From: AC-49 sp963817035
Lineage (GTDB): Bacteria > Actinomycetota > Thermoleophilia > Solirubrobacterales > Solirubrobacteraceae
Assembly: GCA_963817035.1 (NCBI GenBank)
Contig: CAWFMM010000004.1
Location: forward strand, 2,108,001-2,172,000
Length of the DNA: 64,000 bases
Direction of reading: 5' to 3'
A program made the translations under genes and the position numbers. The notes beneath the pieces were generated by a model. The model was not told the DNA's origin. It saw only the letters and a program-made list of their open reading frames with translations, and did not search any database. How positions within the stretch are numbered: position 1 is the first letter of the stretch; each line of letters opens with the position of its first letter. Below are positions 1 through 8,849 of the stretch, piece by piece.

Positions 1-1
1 C

Positions 2-958
2 GCGGCGATCGCCCACTTCGATGCGACCGCGCGCGGCAACTTCGAGGGTGCCAATATCCTCACCGCGCGCGGGCCGGCGCTCGATGACGACGTGCGCGAG
101 CGCGTCCGGGCCACGCTCTACGTGGCGCGTGAGCGGCGCGTGCGCCCGGGCCTCGACAGCAAGCGCCTGACCGCCTGGAACGCGCTGATGATCTCGGCAC
201 TCGCCGACACGGGCGCCGTGCTTGGTCGCGAGGACTACGTCGCAGCCGCCGCCGGCGCCGCGCGCTTCATCTGGGAGCAGATGCGCGACGCCGAAGGGCG
301 CCTGCTGCGCAGCTACAACCAAGGCGAGGCGCGCCTGGCCGGCTATCTCGAGGATCACGCGTTCCTGCTCGAGGCGCTGCTGACGTTGTACGAGGCGACA
401 TTCGACGCGCAGTGGTTCGCCGCCGCGCGCGAGCTCGCCGACGCGCTGCTGACGCGCTTCGCCGACGAGGCCAACGGCGGCTTCTTCTTCACTGCGTCAG
501 ACCACGAGCGGCTGATCACACGACGCAAGGACCTCGAGGACGCCCCGATCCCGGCCGGCGGTTCGAGCGCCGCGTTCGGGCTGCTGCGCCTGGCCGCGCT
601 GACCGGCGAGTCGCGCTACGAGGACGCGGCGCTCGGCCAGCTGCGCCTGCTGCACGAGATCGCGGTCCGCCACCCGACCGCGTTCGGCCACCTGCTCCAG
701 GCGCTCGACTTCCAGCTCGGCCCGGTGCGCGAGGTCGCGCTGGTCGGCCCGGCCGACGACGTCGCACAGCTCGCCGCGACGGTGCGCTCGCAGCTGCGCC
801 CACGGCTCGTCCTCGCCGGCGGCCCGCACGCAGCCGACGAGCCGCCGCTGCTGATCGGCCGCGAGCCGATCGACGGCCGCGCGGCGGCGTACGTCTGCGA
901 GCGCTTCGCCTGCCAGCGGCCGGTGACCGATCCTCATGAGCTGGCCGCGCTGCTCTAG
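2..958 (+). CDS. YyaL/SPATA20-type thioredoxin-domain protein, C-terminal part
   Basis: The frame is open from the first bases, so the start lies outside the window and only about 318 C-terminal residues are seen. The GNFEGANIL segment near the left edge, the RPGLDSKRLTAWNALM segment and the repeated helical-hairpin pattern after it match the six-hairpin glycosidase-like domain of the DUF255/YyaL family. In that family an N-terminal thioredoxin-like domain comes first, and it would be upstream of the window. The cellular role of the family is poorly defined. The gene ends with TAG ten bases before the next start, so the two may be co-transcribed. Confidence 0.85.
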   Translation, partial: AAIAHFDATARGNFEGANILTARGPALDDDVRERVRATLYVARERRVRPGLDSKRLTAWNALMISALADTGAVLGREDYVAAAAGAARFIWEQMRDAEGRLLRSYNQGEARLAGYLEDHAFLLEALLTLYEATFDAQWFAAARELADALLTRFADEANGGFFFTASDHERLITRRKDLEDAPIPAGGSSAAFGLLRLAALTGESRYEDAALGQLRLLHEIAVRHPTAFGHLLQALDFQLGPVREVALVGPADDVAQLAATVRSQLRPRLVLAGGPHAADEPPLLIGREPIDGRAAAYVCERFACQRPVTDPHELAALL

Positions 959-968
959 GGTGAGCGCC

Positions 969-1616
969 ATGAAGCGTCAGCCCCTTTTTGCCGTGGCTCT
1001 GGTCGCCCTGATCGCGCTCCCGGCGAGCGCCGCGACCGCCGGCTCGCTGACGCTCGACAGCACGTGCTACTTCAGCGGCCAGCCGATCAACGCCAACGGC
1101 GCGGCCTGGACCCCGGGCGCGATGATCGCGATCACCGATCCCAAGGACGACTTCTCGGCCACGGCGCTGGCCGACACAACCGGGGCGTTCATGGCCTCGT
1201 TCCACGCCCCGACGCTGTCGTCGAGCAAGCCTGATGTCCGCTCGTTCATCGCGACCGCGACGAACTCCGCCGATCCGACGCAGACCGCGACGGCTTCGTT
1301 CTTCGCGGTCCAGCCCGGTGTCGGCGCCAACGTCACCGGCAAGCTCTCCACCGCGGTCATGTGGACGATCGCCGGCTTCGTCGGCGGGCAGACGATCTAC
1401 GGCCACTGGGTCTACCACGCCCATGAGCAGGCGAACGTCAAGATGGGCAAGGTGCCCGGAGAGTGCGGCACGGTCAAGCGCTCGGTGCGCCGGATCCCGG
1501 TCACCGCGCCCGGGACCGGCGTGTGGACCGCGCAGTTCGACGCGTCGAAGGCCTGGCACGCGACGACGAAGCCGCGGGTCTACTTGAAGATCCAGGTCTA
1601 CACCAAGTTCGGTTAG
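969..1616 (+). CDS. Secreted protein with Ig-like fold
   Basis: This is a 215-residue protein. The ATG at 969 is preferred over an in-frame start at 936 because it gives a clean signal peptide (basic MKRQ, hydrophobic FAVALVALIALPASA, then TAGS). The mature part is rich in Thr, Ser and Ala with alternating beta-strand character, suggesting an extracellular beta-sandwich. No enzyme motif is visible and I do not recognise the family. Its TAG stop overlaps the stop codon of the convergent glutamine synthetase gene. Confidence 0.75.
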   Translation: MKRQPLFAVALVALIALPASAATAGSLTLDSTCYFSGQPINANGAAWTPGAMIAITDPKDDFSATALADTTGAFMASFHAPTLSSSKPDVRSFIATATNSADPTQTATASFFAVQPGVGANVTGKLSTAVMWTIAGFVGGQTIYGHWVYHAHEQANVKMGKVPGECGTVKRSVRRIPVTAPGTGVWTAQFDASKAWHATTKPRVYLKIQVYTKFG

Positions 1617-2950
1617 AGCACCGGCAGGTAGCGATCCAGCTCCCACTGGGTCACCTGCACGCGGTAGTCCTCCCACTCCTGTCGCTTGATCTCGACATAG
1701 CGGTTGAACATGTGCTCGCCGAGCGTGCGTAGCACGAGCTCTGACTCGGCGGTCAGGGCGATCGCCTCACCGAGCGTCTCGGGCAGCTGCTCGATGCCCA
1801 GGCGCCGGCGGTCGTCCGGCGCGAGGTGGTAGAGGTTCTTCTCCATCGGCTCGGGCAGCTCGTAGCCCTTCTCGATCCCCTCCAGGCCAGCCTGGAGCAG
1901 CACGGCGAAGGTCAGGTAGGGGTTGCACGACGGGTCGGGGCAGCGCAGCTCCATCCGCGTCGACTGCTCCTTGCCCGGGTGGTAGAGCGGCACGCGTACC
2001 AGCGCCGAGCGGTTGCGCCGCGACCACGCCACGTAGACCGGAGCCTCGTAGCCCGGGACAAGGCGCTTGTAGGAGTTCACCCACTGGGCGAAGATCGACG
2101 AGATCTCGCGCGCGTGACGCAGCTGACCGGCGATGAACGCCTTGCCGACGTCAGATAGGAAGTAGTGGTCGTCACCGTCGAAGAACGCGTTCTTGCCGTC
2201 CTTCATCAGGCTCATGTGGGTGTGCATCCCCGAGCCGTTCTCGCCGAACAGCGGCTTGGGCATGAACGTCGCGTGCCAGCCGTACTTCATCGCGTATTCC
2301 TTGACCGTGATGCGGTACGTCATGCAGTCGTCGGCCATCTTCATCGCCGGCGCGTGGCGCATGTCGACCTCGTGCTGGGACGGGCCGACCTCGTGGTGGG
2401 AGTACTCGACGTGGATGCCGAGCTGCTCGAGCGCGAGCACGGTCTCGCGGCGCACGTCGGAGCCGGCGTCGAGCGTCGTCAGGTCGAAGTAGCCGCCCTC
2501 GTCGAGAACCTCGGTCGACTTGGAGTCCTTGAACAGGAAGTACTCGAGCTCAGGGCCGACGTTGAACGTGTCGAAGCCCATGCCCTCCATGCGCTGCAGC
2601 GCGCGGCGCAGGACGTGGCGCGGGTCGCCCTCGTAGGGCGTGCGCTCGGGCGTCATCACGTCGCAGAACATGCGCCCGACACCCTGCTCCTCGGGGCGCC
2701 ACGGAATGATCGCAAAGGTGCTCGGATCGGGCATCGCGACCATGTCGGACTCCTCAATCGCGTTGAAGCCGGTGATCGACGAGCCGTCGAAGCCCATTCC
2801 GCCCTCGAACGCGTCGGCGAGCTCGTCGCGGCCGATCGAGAACGACTTCAGCTGACCAAGGATGTCGGTGAACCAGAAGCGGATGAAGCGGATGTTCTGC
2901 TCGTCGACGATCGCGAGGACGTCGGCAGCGGTCTTGGGCTGGTCGGCCAT
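1613..2950 (-). CDS. glnA: Glutamine synthetase, type I
   Basis: The enzyme condenses glutamate and ammonia to glutamine with ATP in the cytoplasm. The 445-residue protein shows the GS-I signatures in order: the N-terminal beta-grasp region with MGFDGSS, the metal-binding VGPELEYFLF segment, the ATP-binding NGSGMHTHMS, the glutamate-site RNRSALVRVP, and RCPDPSCNPYL. The length of about 445 fits the shorter GS-I alpha form. A Tyr lies in an EKNLYHL segment where GS-I beta enzymes carry their adenylylation site, but the surroundings do not settle whether it is modified. It starts 33 bases after the HxlR gene and could be read with it. Confidence 0.96.
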   Translation of the reverse strand: MADQPKTAADVLAIVDEQNIRFIRFWFTDILGQLKSFSIGRDELADAFEGGMGFDGSSITGFNAIEESDMVAMPDPSTFAIIPWRPEEQGVGRMFCDVMTPERTPYEGDPRHVLRRALQRMEGMGFDTFNVGPELEYFLFKDSKSTEVLDEGGYFDLTTLDAGSDVRRETVLALEQLGIHVEYSHHEVGPSQHEVDMRHAPAMKMADDCMTYRITVKEYAMKYGWHATFMPKPLFGENGSGMHTHMSLMKDGKNAFFDGDDHYFLSDVGKAFIAGQLRHAREISSIFAQWVNSYKRLVPGYEAPVYVAWSRRNRSALVRVPLYHPGKEQSTRMELRCPDPSCNPYLTFAVLLQAGLEGIEKGYELPEPMEKNLYHLAPDDRRRLGIEQLPETLGEAIALTAESELVLRTLGEHMFNRYVEIKRQEWEDYRVQVTQWELDRYLPVL

Positions 2951-2983
2951 GGGGCGGGACCCTAGAGGATCGCGCCTGGACCG

Positions 2984-3409
2984 TCAGGCGAGCGGGGTTG
3001 GACCGGCGGGCCGGTCGGAGCTGGTGATCGGATGGGGAAGCCATCGCCGCGCCCACGAGCGCAGCTCGCCGACCGCGTTCTGCAGGTCGCGGCCCATGTC
3101 GGTCAACTGGTACTCGACCCGGATCGGCGGGCCGGCATGAACGATGCGCTGGACCATGCCCCGCGCCTCGAGTTCCTTCATGCGCTCCGACAGCAGGCGA
3201 TCCGACAGTTCGGGGATCGCCTGGGCAACCTCGCTGAAGCGCATCGGACCACCGTGGAGCAGAACTTCGATGATCGCCCCGGTCCAACGGCGCCCGATCA
3301 TCTCGACCGCCTCGTGGTAGAGCGGGCAGCAGCCCCCCACTGGCGCGTGTGGCGCCGACGGCGCTTCAGCAGATGCTAACCCCGCCCGCCGGTGCAGCTC
3401 CGTACTCAT
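2984..3409 (-). CDS. HxlR-family transcriptional regulator
   Basis: This is a 141-residue winged helix-turn-helix protein. The core CCPLYHEAVEMIGRRWTGAI is typical of HxlR regulators, with the Cys at the start of the helix often used for redox or aldehyde sensing. It is followed by the recognition helix region (LSDRLLSERMKELEARGMV) and the wing (VEYQLTDMGRDL). It lies 24 bases downstream of a carboxymuconolactone-decarboxylase-like gene on the same strand, so it probably controls that gene and itself. The first 25 residues are low in complexity. Confidence 0.9.
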   Translation of the reverse strand: MSTELHRRAGLASAEAPSAPHAPVGGCCPLYHEAVEMIGRRWTGAIIEVLLHGGPMRFSEVAQAIPELSDRLLSERMKELEARGMVQRIVHAGPPIRVEYQLTDMGRDLQNAVGELRSWARRWLPHPITSSDRPAGPTPLA

Positions 3410-3433
3410 CGACGCAGGTCAACCCGTCGAGTC

Positions 3434-3997
3434 TTACGCGGCCTTGAGCCGGCGCGTCTCCTCGAAGGAACCGTCGACCGGCACATCGCCGGCGACATTG
3501 ACGAACGCAGTGAAGCTCTCCAGCGACAGGAAGGCGATCGCTTCGAGGATCTCCTCGTCGCTCCAACCGGCCTCGCGGGCTTCCTCGTGAAGGTGCATCG
3601 GCGGGCGAGCGCGATCCTCGAGCATCGTCTTGAGGTAGCGCAGCAGCGCCGCCTCATGATCGTCGTTGGAATCGAACTCGCGCGCTAGCGCGACCTCGTC
3701 GAGACCCAGTCCGGCTGCACGCGCCGTCCGGGTGTGCAGGGCGATGCCCGGCTCGGAGTTGTAGAAGTCCGAGACGCCGAGCGCGATGCGCTCGAGCGTG
3801 CCGGTCTTGAGGTTGCCGTGGCGCATCTCCGAGCGGAAGCGCGCGTAGGCACGCAGTACGGCGGGCGAGCCGGCGATCACGCCCAGGAAGTTCGGCAGTT
3901 GGCCACCGGTGGCCAACGCTCCACGCAGGACCGGCACCGAACCCTCGGGGGCGGTGAGGTCGTCGTGGATCTGGAATCGACTCATTGATGTCTTCAT
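3434..3997 (-). CDS. Carboxymuconolactone decarboxylase/AhpD-like protein without CXXC
   Basis: The 187-residue protein starts at the ATG at 3997, with GAAGG about eight bases upstream; a longer in-frame start at 4114 would add a Pro/Ser/Thr-rich stretch with no family features. The all-helical pattern (PNFLGVIAGSPAVLRAYARF, TLERIALGVSDF, then an HT-ARAAGL motif) fits the carboxymuconolactone decarboxylase/AhpD fold. The two peroxidatic cysteines of AhpD-type proteins are replaced: where CXXC is expected before the conserved His, the sequence reads SEPG. A disulfide-based peroxidase activity is therefore unlikely. It precedes the HxlR regulator in a probable operon. Confidence 0.8.
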   Translation of the reverse strand: MKTSMSRFQIHDDLTAPEGSVPVLRGALATGGQLPNFLGVIAGSPAVLRAYARFRSEMRHGNLKTGTLERIALGVSDFYNSEPGIALHTRTARAAGLGLDEVALAREFDSNDDHEAALLRYLKTMLEDRARPPMHLHEEAREAGWSDEEILEAIAFLSLESFTAFVNVAGDVPVDGSFEETRRLKAA

Positions 3998-4193
3998 GTC
4001 GGGGCCTTCGTGACGAGAATGACCAGTGGGGCTGGCTTCCGTGCCGGGTGGTACTTCACTTTTGGCTTGTAGCTTACGGTGGGTAAGTGTACGTGCTCCG
4101 GGGCGTTCGCGCAAGCGGATCTACCCGCTCGTGACGAGGCTCACACATGCATACGACGCAAACGGACGTTCAGATGCCTCTGAGGTCCGATTC

Positions 4194-4676
4194 TCAGTGC
4201 GAAGCGGTCGCCAGAGCGACCAGGCACAGCAGGATGCCCAAGGCGGCCGCCCACATGGCGATGCGATCGGGCCGCGGCCCAATGCGTTCGACAGCGCGGC
4301 GCCCGGGGCGACGCGACTGCACCTCGACGAGGCCCGGGGTCTCGGCCGGCGACACCGGGCGACCGGTGATCGTGACCGTACGGCGCATGCCCTGGCGCGC
4401 CTCGTCGATCGCCTCACGCGTCGGGATGAACCGCTCGGGATCGGGCTCCTCCACCGGCCGGGCCTGGCGCACGAACCGTCGCGCCGGCTTCGGCTTCTCC
4501 TCCTCGTCGAAGGCGTCGGGGTTCCAGGTGAAGCCTCGCGGCGGCGCATCCTCATCGACCAGCGACAGGGGCGCGAAGACCGGGCCGGGCTCAGGCTCGG
4601 TCGACTGGCGCCGCTCGGCGGCTGCACGAAGGTGCTGGACTTCGTCCCACCAGGCGTGGGATTCCATCTCGGGCAT
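4194..4676 (-). CDS. Hypothetical protein with a C-terminal membrane anchor
   Basis: This 160-residue protein has an acidic, Pro-rich N-terminal two thirds (DEDAPPRGFTWNPDAFDEEEKPKP), a short beta-like segment VTITGRPVSP, a basic stretch RRPGRRAVERIG, and one hydrophobic segment at the extreme C-terminus (IAMWAAALGILLCLVALATA). That is the plan of a tail-anchored protein with its bulk in the cytoplasm. I recognise no family. The basic residues before the membrane segment and the lack of a convincing competing frame support it as a real gene. About 240 bases with no gene lie between it and the cytochrome c gene. Confidence 0.6.
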   Translation of the reverse strand: MPEMESHAWWDEVQHLRAAAERRQSTEPEPGPVFAPLSLVDEDAPPRGFTWNPDAFDEEEKPKPARRFVRQARPVEEPDPERFIPTREAIDEARQGMRRTVTITGRPVSPAETPGLVEVQSRRPGRRAVERIGPRPDRIAMWAAALGILLCLVALATASH

Positions 4677-4916
4677 CAGACTTGGTTTCTCTTTCGTCTG
4701 CCTACGGGGTTAGCTGACGGGCTCGCGCTGAAAGAGTGCGCTATGTGCCGGACGGCACGATTCGCCCCAGTTTTGGGTCCCCCGCTCCCGGCCTCTTGCG
4801 ACGTCGGGATTCAGCGGTTTGTGCCGGCATCCTAGCAGCGTTGGAAATCCCTGCATTTGTGCGAGATTACGGAAACTGCGGGTTCTTCGTGCACCGACAG
4901 GGTTTCGGATCCCGGC

Positions 4917-5435
4917 TCAGTGGCCCGCGACGGCTGCAACGTAGCTGGCGACGTCCTTCGCCTGCTGGCCGACGACGAGCTGCGCGGGCATCTGCCCGGC
5001 GCCCCGCGCGCGACCGTTCTTGATCGCGTCGAGGACGAAGGCGGACTTGATCTTCAGCGCCGCCGCGTCCGCGCCGAGCCCGCCGACGAGGACGTCGAGG
5101 TTCGGCCCGACCTTGCCGACGGCGTTGGCGCTGTGCAGCGTGTGACACGTCGAGCAGTGCTGGGCAAACGCCTCGCGGCCGTGGACCTGGGCGGCGGTGA
5201 GATGCAGACCACCCGGCCCGACCGTCGCGTGGTGGCGGTGGTTGCGGGCGAGCACGATCGTCGGGATGCCGACCGCCAGGACGATGATCAGGATCGGCAG
5301 GCCGATGCCGATCGTGCGCCGCGACGAGCGGGTCGTCGAGCCGCTGCCCCCGTCGCGCCCGGTGCGCATCGCCACGAGGACGGTGCCGAGCCCGATGACG
5401 ACGAACAACAGGACGAATGCGGCGGTGGCAAGCAC
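4917..5435 (-). CDS. Membrane-anchored c-type cytochrome
   Basis: The 172-residue protein has two hydrophobic segments (about residues 2-23 and 44-63) and then a class I cytochrome c domain facing the outside. The haem-attachment motif is CSTCH, followed by KVGPNL, and a GQMPA segment supplies the likely axial Met. It would carry electrons in the membrane respiratory chain. Haem attachment would depend on the cytochrome c maturation genes at 46-49 kb. No oxidase genes are adjacent. Confidence 0.88.
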   Translation of the reverse strand: MLATAAFVLLFVVIGLGTVLVAMRTGRDGGSGSTTRSSRRTIGIGLPILIIVLAVGIPTIVLARNHRHHATVGPGGLHLTAAQVHGREAFAQHCSTCHTLHSANAVGKVGPNLDVLVGGLGADAAALKIKSAFVLDAIKNGRARGAGQMPAQLVVGQQAKDVASYVAAVAGH

Positions 5436-5471
5436 GGCGCGAAACCCTACCTGTACGAGCGGGCGCCCGCC

Positions 5472-8400
5472 TCATCGACGCCGTCCCTGGGCGAAGCTGA
5501 GGATCGGCGGCGCGACCGCCCGCAGGTCGCCGATCGCCTCGAGCTGCGCCACGTCGGCGGCCGGCGTCGCGACGACGCCCTCCAGTGGCTGCAGCGAGCG
5601 CACGAGGATGTTGATCTGTCCCCCGCCCGCCGGATGGCGCTCTAGCCGCCCGGTCGCCGCGATCAGCGGTTCGGAGCGAACGATCAGCCGGTGGCGCTCG
5701 TAGACCCCGGGCGGGACGATCAGGTTGATCGTCCCGTGCTCGTCCTCCAGCAGCATGAAGACGATCCCGCTCGCGGTGCCCGGGCGCTGGCGGGCGAGGA
5801 CCAGGCCGCCGATCTGGACCGGCGAGTTGTGGTTGCGCCGGGGGAGGTCGGCGCTGGAGAGAAGGCCGGCGCTGTCGAGCTCTGCGCGCATGAGCGCCAG
5901 CGCGTGCGGCCCACTCGTCAGGCCGGTGGTCGTGTAGTCGGCGACCATCGCGCCCCACGGGTCCAGGGCGGTGAGCTTCGGCGCGGCGGGCAGCTCCAGG
6001 GCGAGCGAGAGCTGGGTTCCCGCCCCCCGTGCCTTCGCCGTGCGCGCGGCGCGGCGCTTGGCGGCGGCCGAGGCGTGGTGCGGCTCGGTCGCCGTGGTCG
6101 CGACGGCGCCGACGCGGTGGCCGGGCGCGGCGGCGCCGAGGCTCCACAGCGCGCGGCGGCGGGCCTGCGGGCCGCCGCCGGCCAGCGCGTCGCAGGCGCC
6201 CGACCAGGCCAGGGTCTGGAGCATCGGGCGCCCGCCCCCGGCGCGCGAGGCGAGGTCGTCGAGGTCGGTGAACGGTCCATGGGCCTCGCGCTCTGCCACC
6301 AGCGCGGCGACCTCGTCGGCGCGTACGCCCATCACGTAACCCAGGCCTATGCGGACCGCCCCGGCTTTGGTCACGATGCAGCCGACGGCGCTGTGGTTGA
6401 TGTCGGGCGCGAGCACCTCGATCCCGCGGCGCTGGGCCTCGTGGACCAGCGCGTCGGGCGGGTAAAAGCCCATCGGCTGCTCGTCGAGCAGTGCGCAGAG
6501 GAACTCGGGCCCGTAGTGCACGCGCAGCCACGTCGACTGGTAGGCGAGCAGCCCGAACGCCGCGCCGTGGGCCTTGGGGAAGCCGAACCCCGAGAAGCCG
6601 ACGATCATCGACCACACGCGCTCGGCTGTTTCGGCCTCGACGCCGTGGGTCGCGCGCGCGCCGTCGATGAAGTGGTCGTGATGGCTCATCAGCGCGGCCG
6701 CCGAGCGCTTGCGGCTCATCGCGCGGCGCAGCCCCTCGGCCTCGCCGGGCGAGAAGCCGGCGAACGCCATCGACGCCTCGATCACCTGATCCTGAAAGAT
6801 GATCGTCCCGAGCGTGTCGCGCAGGCAGGGCTCGAGCGACGGATGGTCGTAGGGGATCTCGAACGTCGGGTCCTCGCGCAGCTTTTGCAGGCGCGAGATG
6901 TAGGGGTTGACGGCGCCGCCCTGGATCGGGCCGGGACGCACGATCGCCACCTGGATCGTGATGTCGTCGAGGTTCTCCGGGCGCGTGCGCAGCAGCGAGC
7001 TCATCTGTGCGCGGCTCTCGATCTGAAAGACGCCGGTCGTCTGCGCCTTCTGGATCGCCTCGTAGGTCGGCTTGTCGTCGTAGGGGATCCGAGACAGGTC
7101 GATCCGCTCGCCGCGGCGCGCGGCGATCATCTCGACGCAGCGCTCGACCGCGCTCAGCATCCCGAGGCCGAGCAGGTCGATCTTGAGAAAGCCGGCGTCG
7201 GCGCACGAGTCCTTGTCCCACATGACCATCTGGCGGCCCTCCATCGCGGCGGGCACGACCGGGCAGCAGTCGATCAGCGGGCGCGTGGCGACGATCATGC
7301 CGCCGGAGTGCTGGGAGAGGTGGCGCGGCAGGCCGTGGGCCTCGCCGGCCAGACGCGCGAGCCATTCCCAGCGCGAGATCGGGTCCGTTGTGCGCCGGCC
7401 GGGGCCGAGGGCGACGTCGATGTCCTGGCCGATCTCCCCCGCCGACCAGCCGCCGCACGAACGCGCGACGCGTTCGATCTCCCCCGGCGGCAGGCCCAGC
7501 GCTTTGCCGAGCTCGCGGATCGCACTGCGCGCGCGGAAGGTCGGAAACGCGGCGACGAGCGCGGAGCGGTCGGTTCCGTAGCGCTCGTGCACGCGCGGGA
7601 TCAGCGTCTCGCGCACGTCGCGCGGGAAGTCGAGGTCGATGTCGGGCAGCGCGGTGAGCTCCTCGTTGAGGAAGCGCCCGAGGAAGAGCTCGTTGGCGAT
7701 CGGGTCGACGTGCGAGAGGCCGGTGAGGTAGCAGACGATCGACGAGACGCTCGACCCGCGCCCGCGCCCGGGCGGCAGCAGCGCACGGGCGGTGTCCGCG
7801 CCGCGGACCTCAGCGGCGACCTCACGCGCCAGCTCGAGCAGGTCGCGGTGCAGGAGGAAGAAGCCGGACAGGCCGAGGCCGCGGATGACCCGCAGCTCCT
7901 CGGTGAGCCGCGCCGCCGCAGCGTCGTGCAGCGGCGAGTCGCGCGGATAGCGCTGGGCGAACGCGGGCACGCAGACCTCGGCGAGCTCGGCGTCGGCGCC
8001 TTCGTCCTCGGCGCCCGGGTAGCGGTAGCCGAGGTCCTGGGTGAGGTCGAAGGTCAGGCTGTCGGCGAGGCGCTGGGTCTCAGCGACGGCGTCGGGATGG
8101 TCGGCGAAGCGCTGGGCCATCGCCTGCGGCGTGGCGAGCACGTGGCTGTGATTGCCGCGGCGCAGCGGCTCGGAAGCATCGAGCGTGGTGTGCTCGCGGA
8201 TCGCCACGAACGCGTCCTGCAGCGGCGCTCGCGTGTGCGCGTGCGCGTGAACGTCGCCGGTGGCCACGCACGCGACGCCGAGCCGCCGCGCCAGCGCGGC
8301 GAGCCCGCGGTTGAGCGTGCGGTCATGGCGCAGGAACGGGCGCTGGAGCTCGACGCGGACGTTTTCGGGACCGAACGCTGCGAGCAGGGCGCGCATCGTC

Positions 8401-8828
8401 GGCTCGTCGCGCACCCCCTGGCGCGCGCAGCCCGACAGGCAGACGAGACCCGGCGCGTGTTCGGCGAGGTCGGCCAGCGCGACCGCGGGCGGCAACGACG
8501 TGCGGCGCTCGTTCGTGTCGCGCGTGTGGGCGTGTGCGCGAGTCAGCAGGCGGCAGAGGTTGGCCCAGCCCGTCGCGTCGCGGACGAGCAGCGTGACGTG
8601 GCGCGGGGGGGGATCGTCATCAAGCGAGATCTCCGCGCCATGGATCGCCCGCAGCCCCCGCGCCTTCGCCGCCTGGGCGAACTCCATCGAGCCCGAGACC
8701 GTGTCGTGGTCGGTCAGCGCGAGCGCGCTGTGGCCGGCCGCGACCGCCGCATCGACAAGCTCCTCGGGCAGCGACGCGCCGTCGAGGAACGAGAACGCGG
8801 AGTGGCAGTGCAGCTCGACGTAAAGCAC
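5472..8828 (-). CDS. dnaE2: Error-prone DNA polymerase III alpha subunit
   Basis: The 1118-residue protein starts at GTG 8828. It has an N-terminal PHP domain (ELHCHSAFSFLDGAS, ALTDHD), the polymerase palm with PDIDLDFPRD near residue 395, the QHSGGMI segment, the finger/HhH region (GFGFPKAHGAAFG) and a C-terminal OB fold ending before the stop. The size and absence of a tau-binding tail fit the DnaE2 class, which does translesion synthesis with ImuB during the SOS response. A perfect LexA box lies immediately upstream of the start codon. The gene is last in a minus-strand run with imuB, a DUF6504-like gene and a pilin-like gene. Confidence 0.95.
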   Translation of the reverse strand: MLYVELHCHSAFSFLDGASLPEELVDAAVAAGHSALALTDHDTVSGSMEFAQAAKARGLRAIHGAEISLDDDPPPRHVTLLVRDATGWANLCRLLTRAHAHTRDTNERRTSLPPAVALADLAEHAPGLVCLSGCARQGVRDEPTMRALLAAFGPENVRVELQRPFLRHDRTLNRGLAALARRLGVACVATGDVHAHAHTRAPLQDAFVAIREHTTLDASEPLRRGNHSHVLATPQAMAQRFADHPDAVAETQRLADSLTFDLTQDLGYRYPGAEDEGADAELAEVCVPAFAQRYPRDSPLHDAAAARLTEELRVIRGLGLSGFFLLHRDLLELAREVAAEVRGADTARALLPPGRGRGSSVSSIVCYLTGLSHVDPIANELFLGRFLNEELTALPDIDLDFPRDVRETLIPRVHERYGTDRSALVAAFPTFRARSAIRELGKALGLPPGEIERVARSCGGWSAGEIGQDIDVALGPGRRTTDPISRWEWLARLAGEAHGLPRHLSQHSGGMIVATRPLIDCCPVVPAAMEGRQMVMWDKDSCADAGFLKIDLLGLGMLSAVERCVEMIAARRGERIDLSRIPYDDKPTYEAIQKAQTTGVFQIESRAQMSSLLRTRPENLDDITIQVAIVRPGPIQGGAVNPYISRLQKLREDPTFEIPYDHPSLEPCLRDTLGTIIFQDQVIEASMAFAGFSPGEAEGLRRAMSRKRSAAALMSHHDHFIDGARATHGVEAETAERVWSMIVGFSGFGFPKAHGAAFGLLAYQSTWLRVHYGPEFLCALLDEQPMGFYPPDALVHEAQRRGIEVLAPDINHSAVGCIVTKAGAVRIGLGYVMGVRADEVAALVAEREAHGPFTDLDDLASRAGGGRPMLQTLAWSGACDALAGGGPQARRRALWSLGAAAPGHRVGAVATTATEPHHASAAAKRRAARTAKARGAGTQLSLALELPAAPKLTALDPWGAMVADYTTTGLTSGPHALALMRAELDSAGLLSSADLPRRNHNSPVQIGGLVLARQRPGTASGIVFMLLEDEHGTINLIVPPGVYERHRLIVRSEPLIAATGRLERHPAGGGQINILVRSLQPLEGVVATPAADVAQLEAIGDLRAVAPPILSFAQGRRR

Positions 8829-8840
8829 GAACGTATGTTC
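8829..8840 (-). promoter_or_regulatory. LexA box of dnaE2
   Basis: The sequence GAACGTATGTTC is a perfect GAAC-N4-GTTC operator of the Gram-positive/actinobacterial LexA type. It touches the GTG start codon of dnaE2, leaving no room for a ribosome binding site after it. It is embedded in a longer palindrome at 8830-8849 (arms AACGTATG and CATACGTT). Confidence 0.88.
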
Positions 8841-8849
8841 CCATACGTT
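8830..8849. repeat. 20-bp palindrome overlapping the dnaE2 LexA box
   Basis: The sequence AACGTATGTTCCCATACGTT has two perfect 8-base arms around TTCC. The left part shares eight bases with the LexA box. It could be a second, overlapping protein site or a hairpin at the 5' end of the dnaE2 message. Confidence 0.6.

Noticed and set aside
1613..2950. Adenylylation control of glutamine synthetase through the Tyr in NLYHL
   Set aside because: A Tyr is present, but the flanks differ from the GS-I beta site and the chain is of the shorter alpha type, so I do not claim it.
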